Of a stretch of DNA of 64,000 nt, positions 19,865-30,207 are shown piece by piece. Under the pieces are notes generated by a model. The model worked only from the letters and a program-made list of their open reading frames with translations, was not told the DNA's origin and did no database searches. The translations under genes and the position numbers were made by a program. The stretch is from Tritrichomonas foetus (taxonomy: Eukaryota; Parabasalia; Tritrichomonadida; Tritrichomonadidae). The stretch is from contig MLAK01000123.1 of NCBI GenBank assembly GCA_001839685.1, positions 1 to 64,000 on the forward strand. The letters are read 5' to 3'. Within the stretch, counting starts at the first letter, position 1. Every line of letters begins with the position of its first letter.

Positions 19865-22800
19865 ATGGAATGCGTTTTATCTTCGTTATCTAAGCACCTT
19901 TCCGCGATAAATAGTGCTTTACCATCAAACAGCGCATTAGAATCCATAAACATGACGAATGATTTATTTAAGCTGGTAGATTCCATTATCGATTTTTTTA
20001 ATTTTTTCAATAATTCGAAGCCACCAAATTCGCACCTTTTTGGCCTTTTTTTACCGATTCATGCGCAGTGCATTTCGATTTTCAATAATCAGCCGCTTTT
20101 TACCGAAAACGAATTCGTTCATGTTTGGCAAATGTTCGAATCCTCCTTTTCAAGAGTTTATCATGCACTCATGCCTTTTGATTTTTCGCAATATTATGTT
20201 AGAATTCGAGGAACAGTTGAGCAATTTGTTAGACAGTTTCCCAATAATGAAAACGCGATTAAATATTTAAACTATATAATTCCTCATTTTTTGACAACCC
20301 TTTCGCAATTATCTCAGCCACAACAACAGAAAATCACGCAATCGATGGCCACTTCAGCACTGATTGAATTTAAGCAAATGAAAATTAAATATATGGAAAT
20401 ATTTCGAGAGGTGATTCGAACAGATGACGAGTTTCCACAAGATGTTGTGCATTTGTTTTTAGATTTAGAATACTCTCTTATGTATTTGGATAAACTTTTA
20501 CGAATTGGTGATTTGATCAAATTAATATCAGGTTATATTTTGGCGCCAAATACAAAAATTAGGCCGCTTGAAAACAAAGGCGATATTCGAGTGTTTTCTG
20601 AGAATTGTTTGAGCTTTTTGATTTTAGAAATTCGAGAATTAATTTCTTTTGCACCAGAATCACTTTTTTCAGAATTTATGCATGTTTGTTCCCTTTTAAA
20701 TGAAACAATTGCAGCATCTCGGATTTTCAAAAATAAGCATGTTTTAAAAAATTGGAAAGAGTTATTACCAAAATTGAATAATCTCTCAATTGTTATTAAT
20801 GAAAATCAAGAATATGAAATTCTGAACCAAATACTTCATATTTGCACAGAGGATTTTTCTTTGATGGCCACAATTGATAAAATTCGAAATTTGACAATAA
20901 ATGGATTTCCAACAGATTTCATCAATTCATACAAATTATACATTTTATTAATTGATTTGAAAGATAACTCAAATGCTGATTTTGTTCCTATTATAGATAG
21001 CCTTATTTACACTGTATCTGCTAGAATGATGTATTCCAAACAGATTATAGATCAAAAAATGGTCCCATATATCACTTCATTATTGGGCAATGAGCCAACT
21101 GATTTTGAAGTTCTAAATTATTTTTATATGAGTGTTCAGAAATTAGTTAGTTTATGTCTTTTCCCAAATCCATCTTCAAATATTCAAATGAAACTCTTCC
21201 TTTCGTTAATTGAATCAATTTTATTATCAAAAGATGGAAAATGGATTAAATATTTACCTGATTCTCAGGCTTTGATGAGTTTTATTTCATGGCATGAATC
21301 TTTGCAGCAACAAGTTGACTTTTATTTGAATTCAGCTGTTCCTGCAACAAACTTTGTCAGTCATTTATTCATAAATGAATTGCATGTTTCAGTTCTCCCG
21401 AATTTTTACAAATTTGCTGAAAGGCAGCTTCAATTCACAAAACAAATAAAACCAAACTTATTAAGTGTGACAACCATTTATGAAGTTTTACCTTTATTAG
21501 ATGAACTTCATTCTCAATATGGATCAAATAATCTTCGAATGAGAGAAGAACAAGAACCTTCCATTGGAGCGGATTTATACTACAATTTAATGAAAGTGGT
21601 GAATACTTTCTATGATGAAGATGAACAAAGACATATCTCACAAATACTAATTCCACTTTTGATTCATTTAATTTATGAAATAAATGAAGATGATTTAAAT
21701 GATCCCGAACTTTACCAAATCTTCTCGCAAAGCAAGCCACAAGAAGTTATAGAGGCCGATACTGAAAATCTATCTGAAATTAAAGAACAAATTTCAGATA
21801 AAAACGAAGATAAAGGGGAAAATGAAAATGAATCAAAAGATGAAGAAGAAAATGAAAATGAAAAAAGTGAAAAAGAGAAAAGTGAAACAGATAATGCTAC
21901 TGAAGAAGAAGAAGAGGAGGAGGAAGAAGAAGAAGAAACAAAAAATGAGCCTGTAAAAATGAAAGGAAAAGCCAAAACTAAATCTAAAGAAAAGATAATA
22001 GAAAAAGGAAAGTCAAGGCGTGGAAGAAGAAATGTGAAAATTGTTGAATCAAGTGAAAGTTATGTTAATGAGGAAGAGGAAGAAAGCAGCAAAGATGAAA
22101 ATGATGATGAATTCCAGCCCAATACATATGATGAAAATGATCATGAAAATGAAAATGATGACGAAAAAATCGAAGAAAAAGATCAAGAAATTTTGCATGA
22201 AGAAGGTTTAAAGAAGTTTGCAAGCATTGATGATATGTTAATTAAAGTTTGGCAAAATTTCTTCATTCCACGATGTACAGAATTGCTGTCAGAATGTTAC
22301 AAATCTCTTGAATGCTTTGACTTGTGGAGAATTTACCATCCAAACGAATTTGACGAATTCCTTTCCAAATTATTAACATATTTCAATTCATTCTTGGATG
22401 GAACTTTTACAGAATATGAAGAAATTGATCCACCACTTAAAGAGTTGAGTGCTTCATTCAAAAACAGAATCACTGAAATTGATCCACTTTTAGTGAACGA
22501 ATATGTCTCAAATATCACAAAAATTGAGAAATTCTATGTAATTGGTCTTCTTCTTAATTTCTTCACTAAATCGTTTGAATCAATTAATGAAAATTTCAGC
22601 CAAAATCTCACAATTAAAATTGTCACACAGGTTAACCATTTGAAATTAATTAAATCGTGTTTAGAAAAGGTGATTGGTTTGAATGGTGCTATTTTAAATG
22701 TCGATGAATGCAAATATTTCATCGATCAAATTGAAGAAGCAACGAAATCAAACTTGCTAATTGATATTGACAGTGATACACTTGATAATGCTATCGCACA

Positions 22801-24298
22801 ATTTCAAACCATGAATATTGTGAATCCTCAATTCCTGCTTGATTATTTTAACAAAATTTACATCTTTTTATCACAACAGATTGAAATTTCTACTTATTTA
22901 TATTATTCTAATGCATCAAAAATCCTTAAAGATACCCTTGGATACCTCACTGAATTCGTTTCAACTGAAGACCATTTCAAACTTCGAAGAGCAATTAATC
23001 AAATGAGCTCCCTTGTTTCATCCCTGCCTTCATTCTTTGCTTCTTCACCTTCCAATTCTAGTTCTTCTAATCTGTCCAACTCTAATCAAGAGCCTACAAT
23101 TTATGATTTATCAATCTTTCATTCAACTATAAACACTTTTCTTGAGAAGGCAAATTGTCTTTTGTGTCTTTTACAAATGAAAACATACATGAATCATAAT
23201 ATTTATAACATTAATGAAAATAATCCACTTGTAAGACAAAGTGATAATTCTGGAGAGTCGATTTTCGATCCATTAATTAATAAATTGAATGAAATGCCAC
23301 AAAAAGCGTCTGTTCTTCAAATGAAACAAAAATTAGAAGATTATAAAACTAAAAAACTAGATGAAAATATTAATATTTTAAGGCAAGTTGATGCATCCAG
23401 ATATTTTGGTGAACGAATTGAACAATTAACAAATATTCAAAAAATGTTAATCAAGAAACTTGATGATATTAGTTCATTTAATGTCGAAAATAATGAATGT
23501 TCCCATATTAAAGCTAGTTTGAACTTACCAAAGCTCGAAGAAGCACTTTTCCAAATTGAGCAGCATAATGAAGAACGCGCAAATGAGCTTGAAATGCTTA
23601 CCAATGAATACAATGAAATGCTTCATAAGCGTGATGAACAATTTGCTTGTTTGGAAACTGAAGCTTCTGAAGAACATAATCGAATGGGAATTATGCAACT
23701 CATTATAAATAATGATATTGATTTAACGAAATTTGAACAACAAGTTGTTGATCCTGCTGTTGTTTTCCTTCATGAACAGCTTAAAGAAGCAACTGTTGCA
23801 AATTCACGACTCACTCGAGAATTAAGAAATCGTCAATTCCGAATTGAAAAACCACCACTGCCAAAAGAGGCAATGTTAAACTTATTAAATGACAATGCTG
23901 GCGGTAGGAATTGGCTTTCTAATGATGCTACAAATGCAATGTCACTTCGTGGCTCATTGAAAATCCTTCAAGATCAACGTGAAGAACTATTTAAAGAACT
24001 TGTTAATGAAAGTATTGACACTTCTAAAAATGATCGAAAAATTTCTAAAATTCCTGAATATTTGGCAGAGCTTGAAAGAATCTCGGCCTCTGCTGAAGCA
24101 AGAAAAGACTTTGTTGCTCTTCAATGTGAATATTGCGATGTTGCTGATAAGGCGTTCTTCACTCTTGAAGCTGAAATTGCTGCTTTGCGCGATGAAATCA
24201 AACAGAAGAAGAAACATGGAAAGAATAGAAAGGAAACGCAAATAAAGAATCTCCAGCAAATATTAAAAGTCGGATTAATGCCGAACAATGTTCATTAA
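19865..24298 (+). CDS. 1477-residue acidic and coiled-coil protein, unrecognised
   Basis: One uninterrupted frame. Residues 1-620 are helical and hydrophobic-patterned, suggesting alpha-solenoid packing. Residues about 630-770 form an extreme acidic/lysine region (long E runs, KGKAKTKSKEK, RRGRR). Residues 770-1150 are again helical with a Ser/Asn-rich break near 1060. The last 250 residues are coiled coil (for example LEEALFQIEQHNEERANELEML), ending in a basic KQKKKHGKNRK stretch. No catalytic motif, signal peptide or membrane span is visible. The composition would suit a cytoskeletal or chromatin scaffold, but I do not recognise it. The antisense serine-rich frame at 21712-21975 is a shadow of the acidic repeat. 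Confidence 0.75.
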   Translation: MECVLSSLSKHLSAINSALPSNSALESINMTNDLFKLVDSIIDFFNFFNNSKPPNSHLFGLFLPIHAQCISIFNNQPLFTENEFVHVWQMFESSFSRVYHALMPFDFSQYYVRIRGTVEQFVRQFPNNENAIKYLNYIIPHFLTTLSQLSQPQQQKITQSMATSALIEFKQMKIKYMEIFREVIRTDDEFPQDVVHLFLDLEYSLMYLDKLLRIGDLIKLISGYILAPNTKIRPLENKGDIRVFSENCLSFLILEIRELISFAPESLFSEFMHVCSLLNETIAASRIFKNKHVLKNWKELLPKLNNLSIVINENQEYEILNQILHICTEDFSLMATIDKIRNLTINGFPTDFINSYKLYILLIDLKDNSNADFVPIIDSLIYTVSARMMYSKQIIDQKMVPYITSLLGNEPTDFEVLNYFYMSVQKLVSLCLFPNPSSNIQMKLFLSLIESILLSKDGKWIKYLPDSQALMSFISWHESLQQQVDFYLNSAVPATNFVSHLFINELHVSVLPNFYKFAERQLQFTKQIKPNLLSVTTIYEVLPLLDELHSQYGSNNLRMREEQEPSIGADLYYNLMKVVNTFYDEDEQRHISQILIPLLIHLIYEINEDDLNDPELYQIFSQSKPQEVIEADTENLSEIKEQISDKNEDKGENENESKDEEENENEKSEKEKSETDNATEEEEEEEEEEEETKNEPVKMKGKAKTKSKEKIIEKGKSRRGRRNVKIVESSESYVNEEEEESSKDENDDEFQPNTYDENDHENENDDEKIEEKDQEILHEEGLKKFASIDDMLIKVWQNFFIPRCTELLSECYKSLECFDLWRIYHPNEFDEFLSKLLTYFNSFLDGTFTEYEEIDPPLKELSASFKNRITEIDPLLVNEYVSNITKIEKFYVIGLLLNFFTKSFESINENFSQNLTIKIVTQVNHLKLIKSCLEKVIGLNGAILNVDECKYFIDQIEEATKSNLLIDIDSDTLDNAIAQFQTMNIVNPQFLLDYFNKIYIFLSQQIEISTYLYYSNASKILKDTLGYLTEFVSTEDHFKLRRAINQMSSLVSSLPSFFASSPSNSSSSNLSNSNQEPTIYDLSIFHSTINTFLEKANCLLCLLQMKTYMNHNIYNINENNPLVRQSDNSGESIFDPLINKLNEMPQKASVLQMKQKLEDYKTKKLDENINILRQVDASRYFGERIEQLTNIQKMLIKKLDDISSFNVENNECSHIKASLNLPKLEEALFQIEQHNEERANELEMLTNEYNEMLHKRDEQFACLETEASEEHNRMGIMQLIINNDIDLTKFEQQVVDPAVVFLHEQLKEATVANSRLTRELRNRQFRIEKPPLPKEAMLNLLNDNAGGRNWLSNDATNAMSLRGSLKILQDQREELFKELVNESIDTSKNDRKISKIPEYLAELERISASAEARKDFVALQCEYCDVADKAFFTLEAEIAALRDEIKQKKKHGKNRKETQIKNLQQILKVGLMPNNVH

Positions 24299-24551
24299 TA
24301 AATTTGATTATAATAGTTATGTAACATTTATTTTATTTTTTCCTTCGAATAATATAATCTGAGAATCTTTCAAAAATGACAAAAAAGTCGAAAAAATTAA
24401 CATTTTGAAAATAATAAAGAAAGTGGAAAAAATGATGGAATTAATATTTAACATAACAGTACATTTCACGGCAAAATCGACACATTTTCATCTTTTAAAT
24501 CAACATCGTTCACTTTTCCTATTTGATTATCAGACGAATAAATTAAATAAT

Positions 24552-25025
24552 CTAATCAATGTTTTTGTTCATTGCTTTCAGTGTTGAATACATCTTACTG
24601 AATATTTCTTCCTGTTCTATCGTCAAGTCTGCAGTGCAGTGCGGACAGGCGTGATTCATGAAAGTTCGATGGGAATTTGTAATTTTGGCCATACAGGTCA
24701 CGTGGCAAAGGTAACCGCAACAAGGCATACAAATTGCAATATCTCCCGCTGAAATTGGCATCAAACAAGCAACGCATTGAAGTGATGACGATTTTATTTC
24801 CTTTTCTTCAGGAACTGGTTCTGAGGCTTTTGACAGTTTATATGAAGGATTTCCGATGTCCTCTAATCGTTCACGAATTTTCGCTAGAATTGAAATCGAT
24901 ATCTGTTCGAAATCTTCTGAATCTATCGTAGAGAGTTTTTCTGTGGCTTTCATTAATAAACTTTTCGAATTTGTTACTGGAGATTGTTTTCCTGGTAATT
25001 TACTTTGCTGTTCTTTCGAAATCAT
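24552..25025 (-). CDS. RING-type zinc-finger protein
   Basis: 157 residues starting at the ATG at 25025 (MISKEQQ); two codons further up are GTG and TTG. After a helical N-terminal half comes a RING-like finger near residues 82-135: CVAC, then CMPCCGYLCHVTCMAKI, then CPHC. The Cys/His spacing fits a RING-H2/C3HC4 variant with an extra cysteine (PCCGYLCH). Such proteins usually act as ubiquitin E3 ligases, recruiting an E2. No membrane segment or substrate domain is visible, and its partner is unknown. It is convergent with the gene ending at 24298. Confidence 0.7.
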   Translation of the reverse strand: MISKEQQSKLPGKQSPVTNSKSLLMKATEKLSTIDSEDFEQISISILAKIRERLEDIGNPSYKLSKASEPVPEEKEIKSSSLQCVACLMPISAGDIAICMPCCGYLCHVTCMAKITNSHRTFMNHACPHCTADLTIEQEEIFSKMYSTLKAMNKNID

Positions 25026-25214
25026 CACCAAAAAATATCAATCCTAGTGATTAATTACCTCAATTCAAAAACTATCAAAAAGTTTATCAGACAAAATACA
25101 ATCATTCAAATTGTCACAACAAACACATCAAAAGAATTGTGAAATGAAGATGAATTTTGATTGTGTATGTTTAGTTAATATATATATAAATAAAATAATA
25201 ATAATAATGAAATT

Positions 25215-26714
25215 CTAATTCCCTTCTAAAGTAGAATTCGCTGTTGGTTTTGGTTGGGCAAGTTGTTCAGGATCTTCGTCGATTCCAAATCCAATATCAT
25301 CACCATCAAATGCTTGAGCTCCAGCTTTTTGGTATTCTTGGTCATTTGCTGAGTCAGTATTCTGATGGCCGTACTCCATAATCATTGCAAATGCTGTGAA
25401 AAGTGCCATTGGCAAAATATCGCACATTGCTTCGTTCAAATTATCGAAAGAAAGTCGAATTCCTGCAAAAATTACTAAAATCGCACAAATTGCACTTATC
25501 GAAAAAGTATAAAATTTCCATCTCTGTGATTGTGATTGTGTAATCTTGTTTTTGACCATAAAAGCTAACGCTATTATACCATTTACTGCTAGCAGTAAAA
25601 CCAGATAATGTGGCGCACCTAATTCGTCAGAAACATAAGTTGAAGAAGTGGTGAGAGAGGAAGTTTTCTGGAAATATTCGATAATGTTTCCTTGGAAATC
25701 AGACCAAAGTAAGATGATGAAAACAACAAACATTACTACAAAAGGGAACGATAAAACAATAGAATCACTTGTTTCTGGCTTCTTTCCAAGAATCATATAT
25801 AACGATAATGCGTAGAAGATTGAATAAGCGAAAAACAAATCGCGCGAGAGAATTTTGAAAACATCGTGGAGAGTTGATGGAATAAATAACTTCAAAAAGT
25901 AGAGTGGATGGCATAAAATAATAGTAAATATTGTATTGAAGTAGGTTAAAAGTTGTTCGCTTCTCAAATAATTGTTTGGATCAGAAATTCTCAGAATAAG
26001 GGAAATAAGGAATGGTAAAAGCAACAAAGAAAAAATAACACGACATAAAAATATGCTTAATGATGAAACTGCTTCCATTGATTGAATGATTAATTGATAT
26101 GTTTGGTTTTTCATTGCATTTGCTGTAAATGATAAAGCAATATTGACCTTATCAAAATTAATGGTGTGCTCATTAAATAAATTAATTGGATCTGTCATGC
26201 TTTTGCTTGAAAAAGTATTCTCTGTATATTTGACGACATCATCATTTTTAAGGAACCATATTTTGGCGGTTCCTCTGATATTTGTGTCCGTTTGCGCTTC
26301 ATTTAAAGTGAAATTTGCTGACAAAAATTGGTAAATTGGAGATACACTAAGAATCGAATTATTGACTTGAAAAGTCTCACTGCCTTCTTTTTCGGATAAT
26401 GAAAAGTTTTGTCGCTGTATATTGTTCGAATTTGGTAGGAAAAGCGAAACGAGAGCGAAAATTATGAAAATAATAATCGGTAGAATTAGTGGAAAACTCG
26501 CAATGTGGGAAAAGTGATTATCTGCTACTAGGAAAACATCATCTTCAAATGAATTCGAAATTCCGACTGTTTCTAATGGTTTTTCGTTTTGGAGCATGAG
26601 ACCTATTGGGATTGGGCGACCGTTTATTGAATCAAAAAAGGGGAGTAAGTAACCAGTCACTAGGTAAACAAATGAACCAGCAATATAGCTACCTATTAAA
26701 TACAGATATCCCAA
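25215..26714 (-). CDS. Seven-pass membrane protein with lumenal domain, WLS/TMEM181-like
   Basis: About 499 residues: one hydrophobic N-terminal segment, another at about 75-95, a polar beta-rich domain (100-210), then seven hydrophobic helices between about 215 and 455 and an acidic C-terminal tail. This is the plan of Wntless/GPR177 and TMEM181-type GOLD-domain seven-pass proteins, cargo carriers of the secretory pathway. The sequence match is weak, so the family is a suggestion. The start is odd: the listed end is a TTG, a TGA stands two codons upstream, and the first in-frame ATG (26597) would cut off the well-formed first membrane helix. An upstream exon or a sequence error is likely. 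Confidence 0.55.
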   Translation of the reverse strand: MGYLYLIGSYIAGSFVYLVTGYLLPFFDSINGRPIPIGLMLQNEKPLETVGISNSFEDDVFLVADNHFSHIASFPLILPIIIFIIFALVSLFLPNSNNIQRQNFSLSEKEGSETFQVNNSILSVSPIYQFLSANFTLNEAQTDTNIRGTAKIWFLKNDDVVKYTENTFSSKSMTDPINLFNEHTINFDKVNIALSFTANAMKNQTYQLIIQSMEAVSSLSIFLCRVIFSLLLLPFLISLILRISDPNNYLRSEQLLTYFNTIFTIILCHPLYFLKLFIPSTLHDVFKILSRDLFFAYSIFYALSLYMILGKKPETSDSIVLSFPFVVMFVVFIILLWSDFQGNIIEYFQKTSSLTTSSTYVSDELGAPHYLVLLLAVNGIIALAFMVKNKITQSQSQRWKFYTFSISAICAILVIFAGIRLSFDNLNEAMCDILPMALFTAFAMIMEYGHQNTDSANDQEYQKAGAQAFDGDDIGFGIDEDPEQLAQPKPTANSTLEGN

Positions 26715-27168
26715 AAGTCAAACATTCGTTAAAGTCAAGTTATTTATGAAATTCCAGCAAAGTTCACATCACATTCACCATCTCATGAGATTTTCTCACT
26801 TTTGACCTTTATTTGACCTTTTGCTTCTTATGTTGAACACTAAAAGGAAAATGATTCTCTACCTATTAGCCTTGACAATTGGGATTGCATCACTCTCAGA
26901 TTAATTAACATTAATATATACTCCTTCATCACATACTAAATAAACATATATATAAAGATTTAATACTACATATGGCATTATGAATATCATTAAAAATTAA
27001 TAATAATTGGTATATATTGTTTTCAAGTTGTTATATATATTGATCCTTGCTCGAGATCATTATAATTTTTTTCCCCAAGTATTTCTTGCAAAAACAAAAA
27101 GTTGAGACGATATAAAACCAAATAGAATATAAATTGAGATCTATTTTTTAAAAAAAATCTAATAAAAA
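26715..27168. other. Intergenic spacer
   Basis: A+T-rich DNA upstream of the seven-pass gene and 3' of the phosphatase gene. An upstream exon of the former might lie at its left end (several ATGs on the minus strand between 26730 and 26800). No other gene is visible. Confidence 0.4.
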
Positions 27169-27624
27169 TTATGTACTTTCCTCAATAAGTCCATGCTCAA
27201 TCAGAAACGGTTTCATATGTTCAGATATTTGATCATACATTTTTTGAAATCCAACTCTACCGCCATAATAAGGATCTGCTATTCCATTCGGCGGATTAAA
27301 AAGTACAACTATTGCTTTACAATGAGATGGCTTGCTTTCATTCAGCATTTTATATGCAGATTCATCTAACGCAACAACAACGTCAAAACGATCCCAGTCA
27401 TATGAACACATTTGTTTAGCATGATGATCACGAATATCTACGCCGTGTTTCGAGCAAATATCTATTGCCCTCTGGTCTGGGCATTCATTTAAATGAACCG
27501 GACTTGTGCTTGCGCTGTCAACTGTTAATTTGTTATCTGACACCTGACGACATATGCCTTCGCAGCAGGGAGATCTGCAAATATTTCCAAGGCAGACGAA
27601 TAAAATCGATTTTTTATCAGTCAT
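27169..27624 (-). CDS. Low-molecular-weight protein tyrosine phosphatase
   Basis: 151 residues, close to the family's normal 150-160. The signature loop VCLGNICRS (C11 as nucleophile, R17 binding phosphate) stands at the N-terminus, and the general-acid loop ADPYYGG (D117) near the C-terminus. Both catalytic regions are intact, so the enzyme should be active. It would hydrolyse phosphotyrosine in the cytosol. A second cysteine typical of redox-regulated members (C at position +6 after the nucleophile) is absent, but cysteines follow at C20 and C21, just after the loop. Confidence 0.93.
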   Translation of the reverse strand: MTDKKSILFVCLGNICRSPCCEGICRQVSDNKLTVDSASTSPVHLNECPDQRAIDICSKHGVDIRDHHAKQMCSYDWDRFDVVVALDESAYKMLNESKPSHCKAIVVLFNPPNGIADPYYGGRVGFQKMYDQISEHMKPFLIEHGLIEEST

Positions 27625-27993
27625 TTGTTTTTTATAAAATACATAGAAAAAGTTAATCGATCAGTATTGAATTTCTATACAGTTTGATAGGGCTCTCAGA
27701 ATTGTTCAATATCAATCTGGCCAAGTCGATAAAATTGATCGATCAATAAAAATGAATCTTCTCAGAGTGGAATTTAATATGTCTTGGGTAATTATCAACA
27801 TTTTTATGGGTTATTTTCCCCATGAAAATATGGTCATATTTCGAAAGGATTCTCAATGATTTGCCAAAAAGTTAACTATTTGCAAATCTAATAAAGAATA
27901 ATTCATAAAATTATATAAATTAAACAATAATATTTGCTGTTCTGGATAATGAAACACTTTTGTTATCTTCGAAATCTTGTCAAAATATGAATT
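27625..27993. other. Intergenic spacer
   Basis: A+T-rich, between two genes read in the same direction. No gene or repeat seen. Confidence 0.5.
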
Positions 27994-29859
27994 TCATTCA
28001 ACTCTTTTCATATCCCTTTTTAATGATGCGATGTCATCTTGTAGAGAATTAATTTCTTTTTGAAGCATTGTATTTGGTGATGACGATGAATCACTGTTAT
28101 TTGTCTTCGCATATCTTCCTGATCCACTTGACGCAATATTGACTGGAATGAAATCAGAATCATAATTTGCATTTACTTCTTCTTCCTCACCATAATACGT
28201 TCTTGATTTGTTGCTTCGGAAATCTCTAAGGTTTCTAATATTGTTTTGATTAGAGAAAGATGACTCATTTGCTGTTTCATTTGATAACCATGCAGTTGAT
28301 TTTGAGTCATTTAAATCTCGTTGAAGTCTATCTACAGTTGTATATAAGCGAGCATTTTCTGCCTCTAGCCTTTGCATATCTACTGATGATTGTCTTAATT
28401 GGGAATATAATCTTTTATTTTCACTAGATACTGATGAATATTCCTGTTGAATTGAATTGAACTTTGATTCTAAAGACTGAAGTCTCATTGCAACAACTTT
28501 TGATTGATCTTTCGATTGATTTTGGATATTGTCAATAATTTTTTGATTGGCTGATTCAAGTAAATGAACTTTAGATGTTAATTCATTAATGCGAGAAAAA
28601 GCATTTTTGTGTTCTTTTAGCTTTGATTCCAATTGTTCGATTTGAATTCTATATTCTTTTGCTTTATTTCTTGAAGCAATATAAGAGTCTTTACATTGTT
28701 GAAGAAGGGAAACCGCATCACCATTTTTCTTGATTTGTGATTTTAAGTTTTTATTCTTTTGTTTGAGCTTGCTTATTTTTTCTTCAATTGCTGATGATCG
28801 TTTAAATCTTGCTTTCATTTCATTTATGGCGTTTTGAGTATCGGATAATTCATTTTTATATTGATTAATTTGTGTCTTGAGATGTTCATTTTGATTTTTC
28901 AGACTTGAGACAACCTCATTTGGATCAGATGAAAGCACATCTTGATCACTTTGATGATTAGTTTGATATTTATATACTTCTTTCTTCAGAGATTCTATTT
29001 TTTGTTTCTTTAATTCGAGTTTTTTCTGAAGTTGTTCATTACTAGTGGTTTGCTGATTAAAAAGAGTTTCAATTCTTTCTTTTTCTTTTTTAAGTTGATT
29101 ATTTTCTTCAATCAGAATATTAATTTTTTGTTCTGACATATCACATTTTGCATTAATTTTTGCATAATCAAGCGAATTTTGTGCTTGTTGTACATCAAAA
29201 GCTTGTTGGAGTTCATTTATTTTAAGTTTTAATTGATGATTTTCCATTTCTATTTTTGACATAGATTGAATGGAACTCTGCATTTCATTTACTTGCTTCT
29301 TTAAATTTTGATTTTCAATTTCTATTTTTTGATTTTTTGTTATCAAGTTTTGATTTTCTTTTTCAATTTTGCTGTTTGAACTCATTAAAGTTTTATTCTT
29401 TTCCCGAAACTTTAATCCATTTTCTGCGATTTTCATTTGATCAATGACAAAAGAAATGACATGATCATAATCACAAATTTTTGTTGATGAGCCTTTGGTA
29501 ATTTGATGAAAAAATTGATCTTTCTCGATCTGCAGTTTTTCACAAAATTCTATAATTTGTTGATGTTCTTGTTTCTCTTCCATCAAATTTCTACGTAATG
29601 ATAAATTCATAGATAATTCGGATTTAAATAATTCGAAAAGCATTACTAAAGCGCGAAATGTTGGTGACTGTTTATGATTTTTTTCATGAAATAAAATAAA
29701 TTGCTCGATGTTTTTCCCTTGTTCTAAGATTTCATTCTGTAATAAATTCAACTCATTTTCGGCTTGGGTAAAATTTGTCGAACAGGTAGCGTTAGTAGTA
29801 TTAGTGCATGTTGAGAACTTTCCAGGACTTGTCTGCTCTGTAGTACTGTACTCATTCAT
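27994..29859 (-). CDS. Long coiled-coil protein, unrecognised
   Basis: 621 residues, almost wholly alpha-helical coiled coil from about residue 30 to 520, with heptad patterns dense in K, E, Q, N and L (for example KIEKENQNLITKNQKIEIENQNLK). The tail (520-600) is Ser/Asn-rich and disordered, followed by a final short coil. There is no motor, membrane or enzymatic domain. Proteins of this form often build the trichomonad cytoskeleton or basal body, but nothing ties this one to a structure. Confidence 0.7.
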   Translation of the reverse strand: MNEYSTTEQTSPGKFSTCTNTTNATCSTNFTQAENELNLLQNEILEQGKNIEQFILFHEKNHKQSPTFRALVMLFELFKSELSMNLSLRRNLMEEKQEHQQIIEFCEKLQIEKDQFFHQITKGSSTKICDYDHVISFVIDQMKIAENGLKFREKNKTLMSSNSKIEKENQNLITKNQKIEIENQNLKKQVNEMQSSIQSMSKIEMENHQLKLKINELQQAFDVQQAQNSLDYAKINAKCDMSEQKINILIEENNQLKKEKERIETLFNQQTTSNEQLQKKLELKKQKIESLKKEVYKYQTNHQSDQDVLSSDPNEVVSSLKNQNEHLKTQINQYKNELSDTQNAINEMKARFKRSSAIEEKISKLKQKNKNLKSQIKKNGDAVSLLQQCKDSYIASRNKAKEYRIQIEQLESKLKEHKNAFSRINELTSKVHLLESANQKIIDNIQNQSKDQSKVVAMRLQSLESKFNSIQQEYSSVSSENKRLYSQLRQSSVDMQRLEAENARLYTTVDRLQRDLNDSKSTAWLSNETANESSFSNQNNIRNLRDFRSNKSRTYYGEEEEVNANYDSDFIPVNIASSGSGRYAKTNNSDSSSSPNTMLQKEINSLQDDIASLKRDMKRVE

Positions 29860-30207
29860 TTTTTATTCAAAAATCATTAAAAATTACGTTTACTTTTTCC
29901 AAAATTTCCGAAAATGGCCTGCATGACTTTCTCAATAACATTTCCTCAAAAATCATGAATATAATGGCGAGCACATCATAAATAGTCTCTCATAAAGCGA
30001 TTTCTTCCACAATTCATCACCATTAATATTATTTGAAATAATTATCATCTCTCAAGTATCATTCAATGTCAGCATTTATGTTCTCTAATATGTTTATCTA
30101 AAAAACTATCTCATAAGTTTAACTAAAAAGTTCATCACATGTATTGAAAAAAGAAAAGCATGATAGAATATCCGAATATTTCTAAATTTACTAACAATTA
30201 ATAAACA
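29860..30207. other. Intergenic spacer
   Basis: A+T-rich spacer without recognisable features. Confidence 0.5.

Noticed and set aside
21712..21975. Serine-rich antisense frame
   Set aside because: Complement of the acidic E/K-rich repeat of the 1477-residue gene.
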